From Tenacibaculum sp. M341 (GTDB lineage Bacteria; Bacteroidota; Bacteroidia; Flavobacteriales; Flavobacteriaceae), in contig NZ_SJXJ01000019.1 in assembly GCF_004337695.1 (NCBI RefSeq), positions 26,276 to 82,026 on the forward strand: a stretch of DNA of 55,751 bases. The letters run 5' to 3'. The first letter of the stretch is position 1, and the number at the start of each line of letters is the position of its first letter. The translations under genes and the position numbers were made by a program. The notes under the pieces are model-generated. The model did not search any database, was not told the DNA's origin, and saw only the letters and a list, made by a program, of their open reading frames with translations. Below, one piece after another: positions 46,436-55,751 of the stretch.

Positions 46436-48943
46436 ATGAAAAGAATTATTTGTGTATTCATACTGCTAATAAGTATGACTTCATTTTCACAAATGAAAAA
46501 AGAAAACTTACCAAAACCAGGAAAAATTTCTGGTAAGGTGGTTGACAAAGCTACAAACGAACCTTTACCTTATGTAAATATTATTATTAAAGACACTGCT
46601 AATAAAATTTTAACAGGAGGTATTACAGATGAAAAAGGAGCTTTTAACGTTCCTAAAATCCCTGAAGGAAAAAGTATTGTTGAAATACAATTTATTGGTT
46701 ACAAAACCATTTCTAAAGAAATTATGGTCAGCTCAAAAAATAGAAATATCAAATTAGGTACTATTTTAATTGAAGAAGACTCTACAACATTAGATGAAGT
46801 TGAAATTCGTGCCGAAACATCTTCTATCGTTCAAAAAGTAGACCGAAAAGTAATTAATGTAGGTAAAGATTTAACCTCAGCTGGTGCTACCGCTTCTGAA
46901 CTATTAAACAACGTACAATCTGTAAGTGTTGATAGTCAGACTGGAAATATTAGCTTACGTGGTAATGAAAATGTACGTGTATTAGTTGATGGTAAACCTA
47001 CAAATATCCCTGCTTCTCAATTATTACGTCAGTTACCTTCAACCTCAATTAAAAGTGTTGAATTAATCACAAATCCATCTGCAAAATACAATCCAGAAGG
47101 TATGAGTGGTATTATTAATATTGTGCTTAATAAAAACGCTAATATGGGCTTTAATGGATCTATTAATACCGGAGTAGAAACTGGTCATTATGTAAGATAC
47201 AATGCCTCTACTAACATGAACTATAAAACTGGAAAAGTTAATTTCTTTGCAAACTATGGTTTTAACGGAGGTGAGCGTTATAATTTTGGATTCGTAAGAA
47301 GACCTGGTATTAATACTCAAGATTTCATTTTTGCAAATGATAATGAATCTCATTTAGTAAAATTTGGTGCAGATATATACATCAACGACAAAAACACTTT
47401 TTCTTTTTACACAACTCAAAACTGGTTTGATAGTGATGCTGATGGTCGCGCTTTAATTACTGATGCAACTGGTAATGTTTTAAGCAATGCTCCAAACAGT
47501 CAAATTTCTGACAACAAAACACAAAACTATAATGTAAATTATAAACATGATTTTGATAAAGAAGGTCATAATATTGAATTTGAGTCTACTTACTCTTTAA
47601 ACGATTCTCCTCAATTATTAGTTAACAGAGACTTACTTTTAACAAGTACTGATAGAGATTTTAGATTATTAAACTATTTCAATGATATTCGTAATGAAGG
47701 AGAAAATGTTTTAATGAATTTAGATTATACTAATCCGATTTCTAAAAAAGGAAAACTTGAGTTAGGATTAGAGTATAGAACAAATAAAACAGATAACATT
47801 AACAATACAAATCAGGAAAGAAATACATTTTTAAGAGATGGTAACGGAAATTTAATTTTAGATACTAATGGTAATGTTCAAATTAGTGGAACTACCCCTA
47901 TTGGAGATTCTAACTTTACCTATGATAGATATGTATACTCTGGATACGTAAATTACGGACATAAATTTGGTAAACTTACAATGCAGTTAGGTGCTCGTTT
48001 TGAACAATACGAAATTGAAGGAAACTTCTCTAGCTTAAATGATAGCGGAGTTTTAACTTATGAAAAAGTAACTGATGAAATTTTTACAGTATATCCATCT
48101 GCTTTCTTTACATATAATCCATCTGAGAAAAATCAATTTCAATTAAGTTATAGTAAACGTGTTGACAGACCAAGTATTCAGCAAGTAAACCCTATTAGAG
48201 AATGGAGTACTCCTTTAATTACCTCTGTAGGAAACGAAAACTTAGTTCCTCAATTCACCAACTCAGTAGAACTAAATTATACAAGAAAAATTAAAGGTGG
48301 TTCTATTACTTTAGGTACGTTTTACAGAAATATTAACGATGTAATTTCTCGTGCTACTTTTAGAGATCCATTAGATCCTAGTGAAACCAGACAAATATTA
48401 ACGTTTCAAAACTTTGATGATACTAATGCATATGGGTTAGAATTATCGGCTAATTACAGAATTGCAAAATGGTGGAGAGCTAATGCAAGTACTGACTTTT
48501 ATTCTCAAACACAAATTGGAACAACCGACTTAACAAATCCTTCAGCAAATAGATTAGAAGTTCAAAATAATGTTTTCAATGCTAGAATTAGCAATAGTTT
48601 TACAGTATCTAAAAAACTTAGATTGCAATTATTTGCTATGTATAGAGGTGCACAAGAAGACATTCAATGGAAAACAGATCCAATGTCTATGGTTAACTTA
48701 GGTGCAAACTATACCGTATTAAAAGGAAAAGGAAACTTAACTTTTAGAGTAAATGATATTTTTAATACAATGAGATTCCAATTTAACTCAAGTAATCCAT
48801 TTGTTCAAAATGGGCGATTTAAATGGGAAAGTAGAACTGCTTACATTGGATTTAACTACAGATTTGGTGGTGGAAAAAACAAAGCTAAATCTAGAAGACG
48901 TAGAGATAATAATGAGAAACAAGGCGGTGGCGGTTTCTTTTAA
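46436..48943 (+). CDS. Outer-membrane beta-barrel / TonB-dependent-receptor-like protein
   Basis: 835 residues, signal peptide ending MTSFSQ. Same layout as the 772-residue protein at 34733-37051: carboxypeptidase-D-regulatory-like domain (~30-115, KISGKVVDKATNEPLPYVNI), plug-like domain (~140-235, ASELLNNVQSVSVDSQTGNISL and VRVLVDGKPTNIP), then a long OMP_b-brl_3 barrel. The C-terminus carries an odd basic, Gly-rich tail (SRRRRDNN...GGGGFF) after the last strand-like segment. Ligand unknown. It has ~270 bp of upstream non-coding DNA and its own terminator. Confidence 0.85.
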   Translation: MKRIICVFILLISMTSFSQMKKENLPKPGKISGKVVDKATNEPLPYVNIIIKDTANKILTGGITDEKGAFNVPKIPEGKSIVEIQFIGYKTISKEIMVSSKNRNIKLGTILIEEDSTTLDEVEIRAETSSIVQKVDRKVINVGKDLTSAGATASELLNNVQSVSVDSQTGNISLRGNENVRVLVDGKPTNIPASQLLRQLPSTSIKSVELITNPSAKYNPEGMSGIINIVLNKNANMGFNGSINTGVETGHYVRYNASTNMNYKTGKVNFFANYGFNGGERYNFGFVRRPGINTQDFIFANDNESHLVKFGADIYINDKNTFSFYTTQNWFDSDADGRALITDATGNVLSNAPNSQISDNKTQNYNVNYKHDFDKEGHNIEFESTYSLNDSPQLLVNRDLLLTSTDRDFRLLNYFNDIRNEGENVLMNLDYTNPISKKGKLELGLEYRTNKTDNINNTNQERNTFLRDGNGNLILDTNGNVQISGTTPIGDSNFTYDRYVYSGYVNYGHKFGKLTMQLGARFEQYEIEGNFSSLNDSGVLTYEKVTDEIFTVYPSAFFTYNPSEKNQFQLSYSKRVDRPSIQQVNPIREWSTPLITSVGNENLVPQFTNSVELNYTRKIKGGSITLGTFYRNINDVISRATFRDPLDPSETRQILTFQNFDDTNAYGLELSANYRIAKWWRANASTDFYSQTQIGTTDLTNPSANRLEVQNNVFNARISNSFTVSKKLRLQLFAMYRGAQEDIQWKTDPMSMVNLGANYTVLKGKGNLTFRVNDIFNTMRFQFNSSNPFVQNGRFKWESRTAYIGFNYRFGGGKNKAKSRRRRDNNEKQGGGGFF

Positions 48944-49005
48944 TAAACACATACACACTGTTAAACTCATTTAACTAAAATAAAATTCATTTTTAATGAT
49001 TTTGA

Positions 49006-49037
49006 ATCCTCACATTCATATTGTGGGGATTTTTTTA
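49006..49037 (+). terminator. Terminator of the 835-residue gene
   Basis: Stem ATCCTCACA / TGTGGGGAT with one G-U pair, followed by a seven-T run (49030-49036). Confidence 0.85.
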
Positions 49038-49076
49038 TTTATCTAACTGAAAAAATGAAAGACTTGAAATAAAAGA

Positions 49077-49730
49077 TTACTTAATTTTAGTAACTCCAAT
49101 ATTCATAAACCTACCGTTTAGTGTTCTTCCTGCATTTAAAACATAACGTATTCTAATTTCATCATTAGCATTTAAATTGTACATTAAAACACCTGTACCA
49201 CCCCACCAATCTTGACTAGATAAACTTACTGAGCCTCTAGTTAAATATCCTATTAAGCCATTATTTCTAAAAGCTCCAATAATATATTTAGTATTACCAG
49301 AAGGTATGTTAGATGTAGACAATTCAGCAGAAATTAAATATGTTCCTGATTGTAAAACTCGTATACGACCGTTACCAATTACTGTAAAAACATCAGTATC
49401 TATAGATTGAGTATGCGCTGCATTTATAGGAAAATCAAAATAAGTATTCGTAGCATTTGGCAAATTGTAACCACCTGTTCTATTTAATACAACTGTTTTA
49501 AGAGAACTAGAAGCATCTGTTCGAATCCATGTTGAGCCATTATACTTGTAAATACCATCATCTGTAGTATTATAAACCATACTTCCAAGGTTTGGAGCAA
49601 CCACTCCTAACATTTCTGTATTAGTAAGTTTTGGTAACGAAAAAACAGCATCTCCATCAATTTGCGAATAACAAACTGAAATATAGAAGAATAAAAAAAA
49701 GCACAAACTAGATCTTACAAACAAACTCAT
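49077..49730 (-). CDS. Secreted protein with C1q/TNF-like jelly-roll domain
   Basis: 217 residues, signal peptide ending VCYSQ (~22). Residues ~25-75 have the LPKLTNTEMLGVVAPNLGSMVYNTTD pattern seen at the head of many flavobacterial secreted structural proteins. Residues ~85-217 look like a C1q-like jelly roll: FDFPINAAHTQ, then G.YLISAEL, and the closing YNLNANDEIRIRYVLN with GRFMNIGVTKI. No sorting domain. It lies 60 nt downstream of carB on the same strand but has no obvious link to it. Role unknown; homologues may be surface or matrix proteins. Confidence 0.65.
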   Translation of the reverse strand: MSLFVRSSLCFFLFFYISVCYSQIDGDAVFSLPKLTNTEMLGVVAPNLGSMVYNTTDDGIYKYNGSTWIRTDASSSLKTVVLNRTGGYNLPNATNTYFDFPINAAHTQSIDTDVFTVIGNGRIRVLQSGTYLISAELSTSNIPSGNTKYIIGAFRNNGLIGYLTRGSVSLSSQDWWGGTGVLMYNLNANDEIRIRYVLNAGRTLNGRFMNIGVTKIK

Positions 49731-49790
49731 TATAAATGTTTATAAGCTAATTTATGCTTTTTTTAAATAATTTTTGAAGAAGAAAATTTA

Positions 49791-52643
49791 TTATTTACTT
49801 AAATACATTTTTCTTCTTGCATATAAATCGTAAAACTGATCATCTCTTAAATTATCAATAAATAAGATACTTTCACCTGTACTCTTCATCTCTGGTCCTA
49901 AGTTCTTATTTACATTAGGGAACTTGTTAAAAGAGAATACTGGTTGCTTAATTGCAAATCCTTCTAATTGCGGATTAAAATCAAAATCAGTTACCTTTTT
50001 ATCTCCTAACATCACTTTAGTTGCATAGTTTACATAAGGCTCTTTATAAGCTTTTGCAATAAAAGGAACCGTTCTTGAAGCTCTTGGATTTGCTTCAATA
50101 ATGTATACCTTGTCGTCTTTAATTGCAAATTGAATATTGATTAAACCAACAGTGTCTAATGCTAAAGCAATTGTTTTAGTATACTCTCTAATTTGATCTA
50201 ATACTAACTCTCCTAAATTGAATGCTGGTAATGTAGCATTTGAATCTCCTGAGTGAATTCCACAAGGCTCAATATGCTCCATGATACCAATAATGTAAAC
50301 ATTCTCACCATCACAAATTGCATCTGCCTCTGCTTCAATTGCTCCTTCTAAGTAGTGATCTAATAATAATTTGTTATTAGGAATCTTACGTAATAAATCT
50401 ACTACATGCTCTAATAATTCTTCTTTATTAATCACAATTTTCATTCCTTGACCTCCTAATACATATGAAGGACGTACTAAGATTGGGAAATCTAACTCGT
50501 CTGCTAAAGCTAAAGCTTCATCAGCATTTGTTGCCACACCAAATCTTGGATAAGGAATGTTATTTTCTTTTAATAATGTAGAGAAACTACCTCTATCCTC
50601 AGCTAAATCTAAAGCTTTATAGCTTGTTCCAATAATTGGAATACCATATCTATCTAGCTTTTCAGCTAATTTTAAAGCCGTTTGCCCACCTAACTGAACA
50701 ATTACACCTTCTGGCTTTTCATGTTTGATAATATCATAGATATGCTCCCAGAAAACAGGCTCAAAGTATAACTTATCAGCAGTATCAAAATCAGTAGAAA
50801 CAGTTTCAGGGTTACAGTTGATCATGATTGTTTCATATCCTGCTTCCTTAGCAGCGTATACTCCGTGTACACAACAATAATCAAACTCAATTCCTTGTCC
50901 AATACGGTTTGGTCCAGATCCTAAAACAATGATTTTCTTTTTATCAGAAACAACACTTTCGTTATCTACAAATCTTTCTCCGTTTGCTGTTTCAATCTCT
51001 TGTTCAAAAGTAGAATAATAATATGGTGTTTGTGCTTTAAACTCAGCAGCACAAGTATCTACTAATTTGTAAACACGCTTAATTTTAAAGTCTTCACGCT
51101 TTTTATACACTTCACTTTCTAAACATTTTAACATATGTGCAATCTGACGATCTCCATATCCTTTTTGCTTAGCTTCTAATAATAACTCTCTATCAAGTGT
51201 ATCAATAGTATACGTAGAAATTTCTTTCTCTAAATGGAATAATTCTTCGTATTGCTTTAAATACCACATATCAATCTTAGTGATATCGTAGATCTTGCTT
51301 AATGGAATTCCCATAGCAATAGCATCGTAAATAGCAAATACACGATCCCAACTTGCATTGGTTAACTTATCTATTACTTGATTGTAATCTTTGTATCCTT
51401 TACCATCAGCACCTAAACCGTTACGTTTAATTTCTAATGATTGAGTAGCCTTATGTAATGCTTCTTGGAAAGAACGTCCAATTCCCATTACCTCTCCTAC
51501 TGCTTTCATTTGAAGTCCTAATGTTCTATCAGAACCTTCAAACTTATCAAAATTCCAACGAGGAATTTTTACAATTACATAATCTAAAGTAGGCTCAAAT
51601 AAAGCTGAAGTAGACTTTGTAATTTGGTTATTTAATTCATCTAATGTATATCCGATAGCTAATTTAGAAGCGATTTTTGCAATAGGATACCCAGTTGCCT
51701 TACTAGCTAATGCAGAAGAACGAGATACACGCGGATTGATTTCAATTGCAATGATATCTTCTTTCTCATCTGGAGAAACTGCAAACTGTACATTACATCC
51801 ACCTGCAAACTCTCCAATACTACGCATCATTTTAATTGCCATGTCACGCATTCTTTGATACGTTTTGTCAGATAAAGTCATGGCTGGTGCAACCGTAATA
51901 GAGTCTCCAGTATGAATTCCCATAGGATCCATATTTTCAATAGAACAGATAATTACTACATTATCGTTATCATCTCTTAATAACTCTAATTCGTACTCTT
52001 TCCATCCCATCATTGCCTTGTCAATCATTACCTCGTGGATTGGAGATACTTCTAATCCTCTTGATAATGCTTCTTCAAAGTCTTCTTCGTTGTAAACAAT
52101 AGCCGCTCCTGCTCCACCTAAAGTAAAAGATGCTCTAATACATAATGGAAAACCAAACTCTTGCGCCACTTCTTTTCCTTTTAAGAATGAAGTTGCTGTA
52201 GCTTGAGGTGCCATTGGTACACCAATTTTCTCCATTAGAATACGGAATTGATCTCTATCTTCAGTAATGTTAATAGCATCAATATCTACTCCAATAATTT
52301 CAACTCCAAAATCTTTCCAAATTCCTTTTTCGTCTGCTTCAATACACAAATTTAAAGCAGTCTGTCCCCCCATTGTTGGTAAAACAGCATCGATTTGTGG
52401 GTGTTCTTTTAAGATTTGAATAATCGATTTCGTATTTAATGGCAATAAGTAAACATGATCAGCCATTGACGGATCTGTCATTATTGTTGCAGGATTAGAA
52501 TTGATTAATATCGTTTCTATTCCGTCTTCTCTAAGCGAACGTAGGGCTTGTGAACCTGAATAATCGAACTCGCATGCTTGACCAATTACTATAGGTCCTG
52601 AACCTATGATTAAAATCGATTTTAACTCTTCTCTTTTAGGCAT
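49791..52643 (-). CDS. carB: Carbamoyl-phosphate synthase large subunit, without C-terminal regulatory domain
   Basis: Makes carbamoyl phosphate from glutamine-derived ammonia, bicarbonate and two ATP, for pyrimidine and arginine synthesis. 950 residues versus 1073 in E. coli. The first synthetase half starts with GSGPIVIGQACEFDYSG (~13-29); the second with GSGPNRIGQGIEFDY (~577). Each half has an ATP-grasp fold with NPRVSRSSALASKATGYPIA and NPRASRTVPFIAKA motifs. The protein stops right after the second ATP-grasp region (MYLSK), so the MGS-like allosteric domain that binds UMP and ornithine in E. coli is missing. carA is not in the window. Confidence 0.95.
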   Translation of the reverse strand: MPKREELKSILIIGSGPIVIGQACEFDYSGSQALRSLREDGIETILINSNPATIMTDPSMADHVYLLPLNTKSIIQILKEHPQIDAVLPTMGGQTALNLCIEADEKGIWKDFGVEIIGVDIDAINITEDRDQFRILMEKIGVPMAPQATATSFLKGKEVAQEFGFPLCIRASFTLGGAGAAIVYNEEDFEEALSRGLEVSPIHEVMIDKAMMGWKEYELELLRDDNDNVVIICSIENMDPMGIHTGDSITVAPAMTLSDKTYQRMRDMAIKMMRSIGEFAGGCNVQFAVSPDEKEDIIAIEINPRVSRSSALASKATGYPIAKIASKLAIGYTLDELNNQITKSTSALFEPTLDYVIVKIPRWNFDKFEGSDRTLGLQMKAVGEVMGIGRSFQEALHKATQSLEIKRNGLGADGKGYKDYNQVIDKLTNASWDRVFAIYDAIAMGIPLSKIYDITKIDMWYLKQYEELFHLEKEISTYTIDTLDRELLLEAKQKGYGDRQIAHMLKCLESEVYKKREDFKIKRVYKLVDTCAAEFKAQTPYYYSTFEQEIETANGERFVDNESVVSDKKKIIVLGSGPNRIGQGIEFDYCCVHGVYAAKEAGYETIMINCNPETVSTDFDTADKLYFEPVFWEHIYDIIKHEKPEGVIVQLGGQTALKLAEKLDRYGIPIIGTSYKALDLAEDRGSFSTLLKENNIPYPRFGVATNADEALALADELDFPILVRPSYVLGGQGMKIVINKEELLEHVVDLLRKIPNNKLLLDHYLEGAIEAEADAICDGENVYIIGIMEHIEPCGIHSGDSNATLPAFNLGELVLDQIREYTKTIALALDTVGLINIQFAIKDDKVYIIEANPRASRTVPFIAKAYKEPYVNYATKVMLGDKKVTDFDFNPQLEGFAIKQPVFSFNKFPNVNKNLGPEMKSTGESILFIDNLRDDQFYDLYARRKMYLSK

Positions 52644-52704
52644 CTGTAATACGTTGTGTTTTTGTTATGTTGTTGTTGTGTAAAAATAAAAAAAATGATT
52701 AGGT

Positions 52705-52739
52705 ATAAAAAAAGGTGCTACTAATAAACAGTAACACCT
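52705..52739 (-). terminator. Terminator of rpmH
   Basis: AGGTGCTACT (52713-52722) and AGTAACACCT (52730-52739) pair with one mismatch. On the minus strand the stem is followed by a T-run. It lies 23 nt past the rpmH stop. Confidence 0.8.
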
Positions 52740-52761
52740 CTATATGATTAATAATAAATCA

Positions 52762-52923
52762 TTATCTCTTTGGTCTAGTTTCAGATGAAACAGATAGTTT
52801 TTTTCTTCCTTTTGCTCTTCTTCTAGCTAACACTTTTCTACCATTAGCAGAAGCCATTCTTTCACGGAAACCATGCTTGTTCCTTCTCTTTCTTTTCGAT
52901 GGTTGGTATGTTCTTTTCGGCAT
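52762..52923 (-). CDS. rpmH: Ribosomal protein bL34
   Basis: 53 residues. The sequence begins [19 protein letters not shown] and ends in a basic stretch with RPKR, the typical bL34 in length and pattern, with a slightly longer C-terminus ([10 protein letters not shown]) than E. coli. A component of the 50S subunit. It has its own strong promoter and a terminator, so it is a single-gene unit. The usual neighbour rnpA is not adjacent. Confidence 0.97.
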   Translation of the reverse strand: MPKRTYQPSKRKRRNKHGFRERMASANGRKVLARRRAKGRKKLSVSSETRPKR

Positions 52924-52997
52924 TAGTTTATATCTTTAAAAAAATTCTTTAATATATGTATTTGCTTTTATGAAATTCCGACTGCTAAAAGCGTTGG

Positions 52998-53028
52998 CAA
53001 ATATACAACAGTTTTTTGTTTCAACAAA
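52998..53028 (-). promoter_or_regulatory. Promoter of rpmH
   Basis: On the minus strand TTTG (53025-53028), a 19-nt spacer, and TATATTTG (52998-53005) give an exact match to the Bacteroidota housekeeping consensus. Leader ~70 nt. Confidence 0.75.
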
Positions 53029-53048
53029 CTAAAAAATATTTTTTTTAG

Positions 53049-54755
<1,707 letters not shown>

Positions 54756-54775
54756 ACTTACTACATAAAATATTT

Positions 54776-54815
54776 AATGACTACTATGGTTGTAACTATA
54801 GTAGTCATTTTTTTT
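54776..54815 (+). terminator. Terminator of pyrG
   Basis: The 16-bp arms at 54776-54791 and 54794-54809 (AATGACTACTATGGTT against its near-complement, one G-U pair) are followed by an eight-T run. Confidence 0.92.
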
Positions 54816-54869
54816 ATACTATTTTATTGTTTTTTGCTACCAACTTCATTACTTCAAATAAACAATCAC

Positions 54870-55643
54870 TTACAATTTAGCTCTTATATTTTCATGTAAT
54901 ATGATGTAAAATCCTTTTGATGTCATAATACTATTCCCATCTTTATCTTTTACAGGGTCAAATCCAAAATCAATTTTACGTTCAAACCTTAATTTATTTA
55001 AAATAGGAAACAGTAAATCATAAGTTTCTCTAAAAAGGAATTCATCTTTATAAGGATGGAACTTTTGTCCGTCAATTTTTTCTGTAGCATCAATAATATC
55101 TTGAAAAACCTTTTTTTGATCATCAGAAAATGTAATTGGGTATTTGAAACCTTCTAAATCAAAAATTTGATGCTTTTCTAAATCAGTATCTAAAAATCCC
55201 CACATTCCTCGTTTTCCATAACCAAAAAACCATTCATCCGTTTCTATTAATTCCTCTTCTGATTCAAAAAAGTAATTTGGATGCTTCGATTTCCAAAAGA
55301 AGTTATAAGTTCCTAAAACCTCCGTTTCTAATTCTATTTTAGCTGTATTGAAACCTACATTTCTTAAAATATGTTCAAACTTTAAAATAAAACTTGTCCA
55401 ATCATATTCAACCGCCTTATAAGTTCCACCAAACACAATTACCGGATCTTGATAAGATCTTGGTTCTTTTATACCAACACCAAACATTTCTGCATTTAAT
55501 TGTGGATATGTATCATCGTTTCCTAACGAACGAATAAATTCTTGAGATGCTTTAAAATCTCTATCCAATAGTATTCTACCATGCACAATTGACTGATGCC
55601 CCATTCTACTTTTATATTTATTTACTATTAACCCGTTGTGCAT
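54870..55643 (-). CDS. Protein of unknown function
   Basis: I do not recognise this family. 257 residues from ATG 55643, or 244 from a second ATG at 55604 (MGHQSIVHGRI), which could be the real start. No signal peptide or membrane segment, so probably cytoplasmic. It is rich in aromatic residues, with conserved-looking blocks VIVFGGTYKAVEYDW, FFWKSKHPNYFFESEEEL and WFFGYGKRGMWGFLD. The overall pattern resembles small uncharacterised globular proteins of the immunity/SMI1 kind in flavour only; no motif supports that. It is transcribed convergently with pyrG. Confidence 0.65.
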   Translation of the reverse strand: MHNGLIVNKYKSRMGHQSIVHGRILLDRDFKASQEFIRSLGNDDTYPQLNAEMFGVGIKEPRSYQDPVIVFGGTYKAVEYDWTSFILKFEHILRNVGFNTAKIELETEVLGTYNFFWKSKHPNYFFESEEELIETDEWFFGYGKRGMWGFLDTDLEKHQIFDLEGFKYPITFSDDQKKVFQDIIDATEKIDGQKFHPYKDEFLFRETYDLLFPILNKLRFERKIDFGFDPVKDKDGNSIMTSKGFYIILHENIRAKL

Positions 55644-55719
55644 TTTGAATTATAAGAAGAAAAAAGTTGAGCATTCTGCTATAAAGCAGTAATTTGTAGT
55701 TACCACACCATAATTTAAC

Positions 55720-55751
55720 ATGCACAACTTTCAAGCAAATTACGATAAAAT
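55720..55751 (+). CDS. Possible start of a gene running off the right edge
   Basis: An ATG at 55720 opens a frame (MHNFQANYDK) that continues to the window end without a stop. Only ten codons are visible and no promoter was found, so this is tentative. Confidence 0.2.
   Translation, partial: MHNFQANYDK

Overview
The window looks like chromosomal DNA of a member of the Bacteroidota, most likely Flavobacteriaceae. The DNA is AT-rich. It carries type IX secretion (T9SS) and gliding-type adhesin genes, promoters of the Bacteroidota kind (TTTG-N19-TAnnTTTG), A-rich leaders without Shine-Dalgarno sequences, and a carB without the C-terminal regulatory domain. Genus cannot be settled from the sequence; a marine Tenacibaculum- or Polaribacter-like organism is a guess.

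Region 1 (1-26130) is a secreted-adhesin locus. It holds two paralogous giant SprB-like surface proteins (one running off the left edge, one of 3419 residues), two paralogous ~740-residue proteins with a gliding/T9SS type B C-terminal domain, and a PorP/SprF-family outer-membrane protein fused to SPOR-like repeats. All are on the minus strand. Between the two paralogous sets sits a plus-strand pair, porQ (T9SS attachment-complex protein) and cmk. The block appears to be one duplicated adhesin module flanking porQ-cmk.

Region 2 (26131-33128) is mostly housekeeping: rluD, a PASTA-domain membrane protein, ddl, coaD, an M14 metallopeptidase lipoprotein, a MORN-repeat lipoprotein and an unrecognised exported protein. 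A seven-base tandem repeat with nine full copies lies just upstream of rluD.

Region 3 (33129-34732) contains no protein gene. It holds five diverged copies of what looks like one small-RNA gene, all on the minus strand, about 300-380 bp apart. Each copy has a direct-repeat upstream element exactly 33 nt from a TAnnTTTG box, a transcribed part of about 115-120 nt, and a terminator-like hairpin with a G-rich loop. The stem shows compensatory changes between copies. This is the most interesting part of the window.

Region 4 (34733-48943) contains a TonB-dependent-receptor-like outer-membrane protein divergent from a LytS/LytTR two-component pair, a SulP anion transporter with an unusual soluble insert, the pyrR-pyrB operon followed by a STAS-like protein, a tiny T9SS sorting-domain protein and rnz, a CoA-binding protein, a lipoprotein and a second outer-membrane beta-barrel protein. 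Region 5 (49006-55751) has a C1q-like secreted protein, carB, rpmH, pyrG and an unrecognised protein. Pyrimidine metabolism is over-represented (cmk, pyrR, pyrB, carB, pyrG), but these genes are in separate transcription units.
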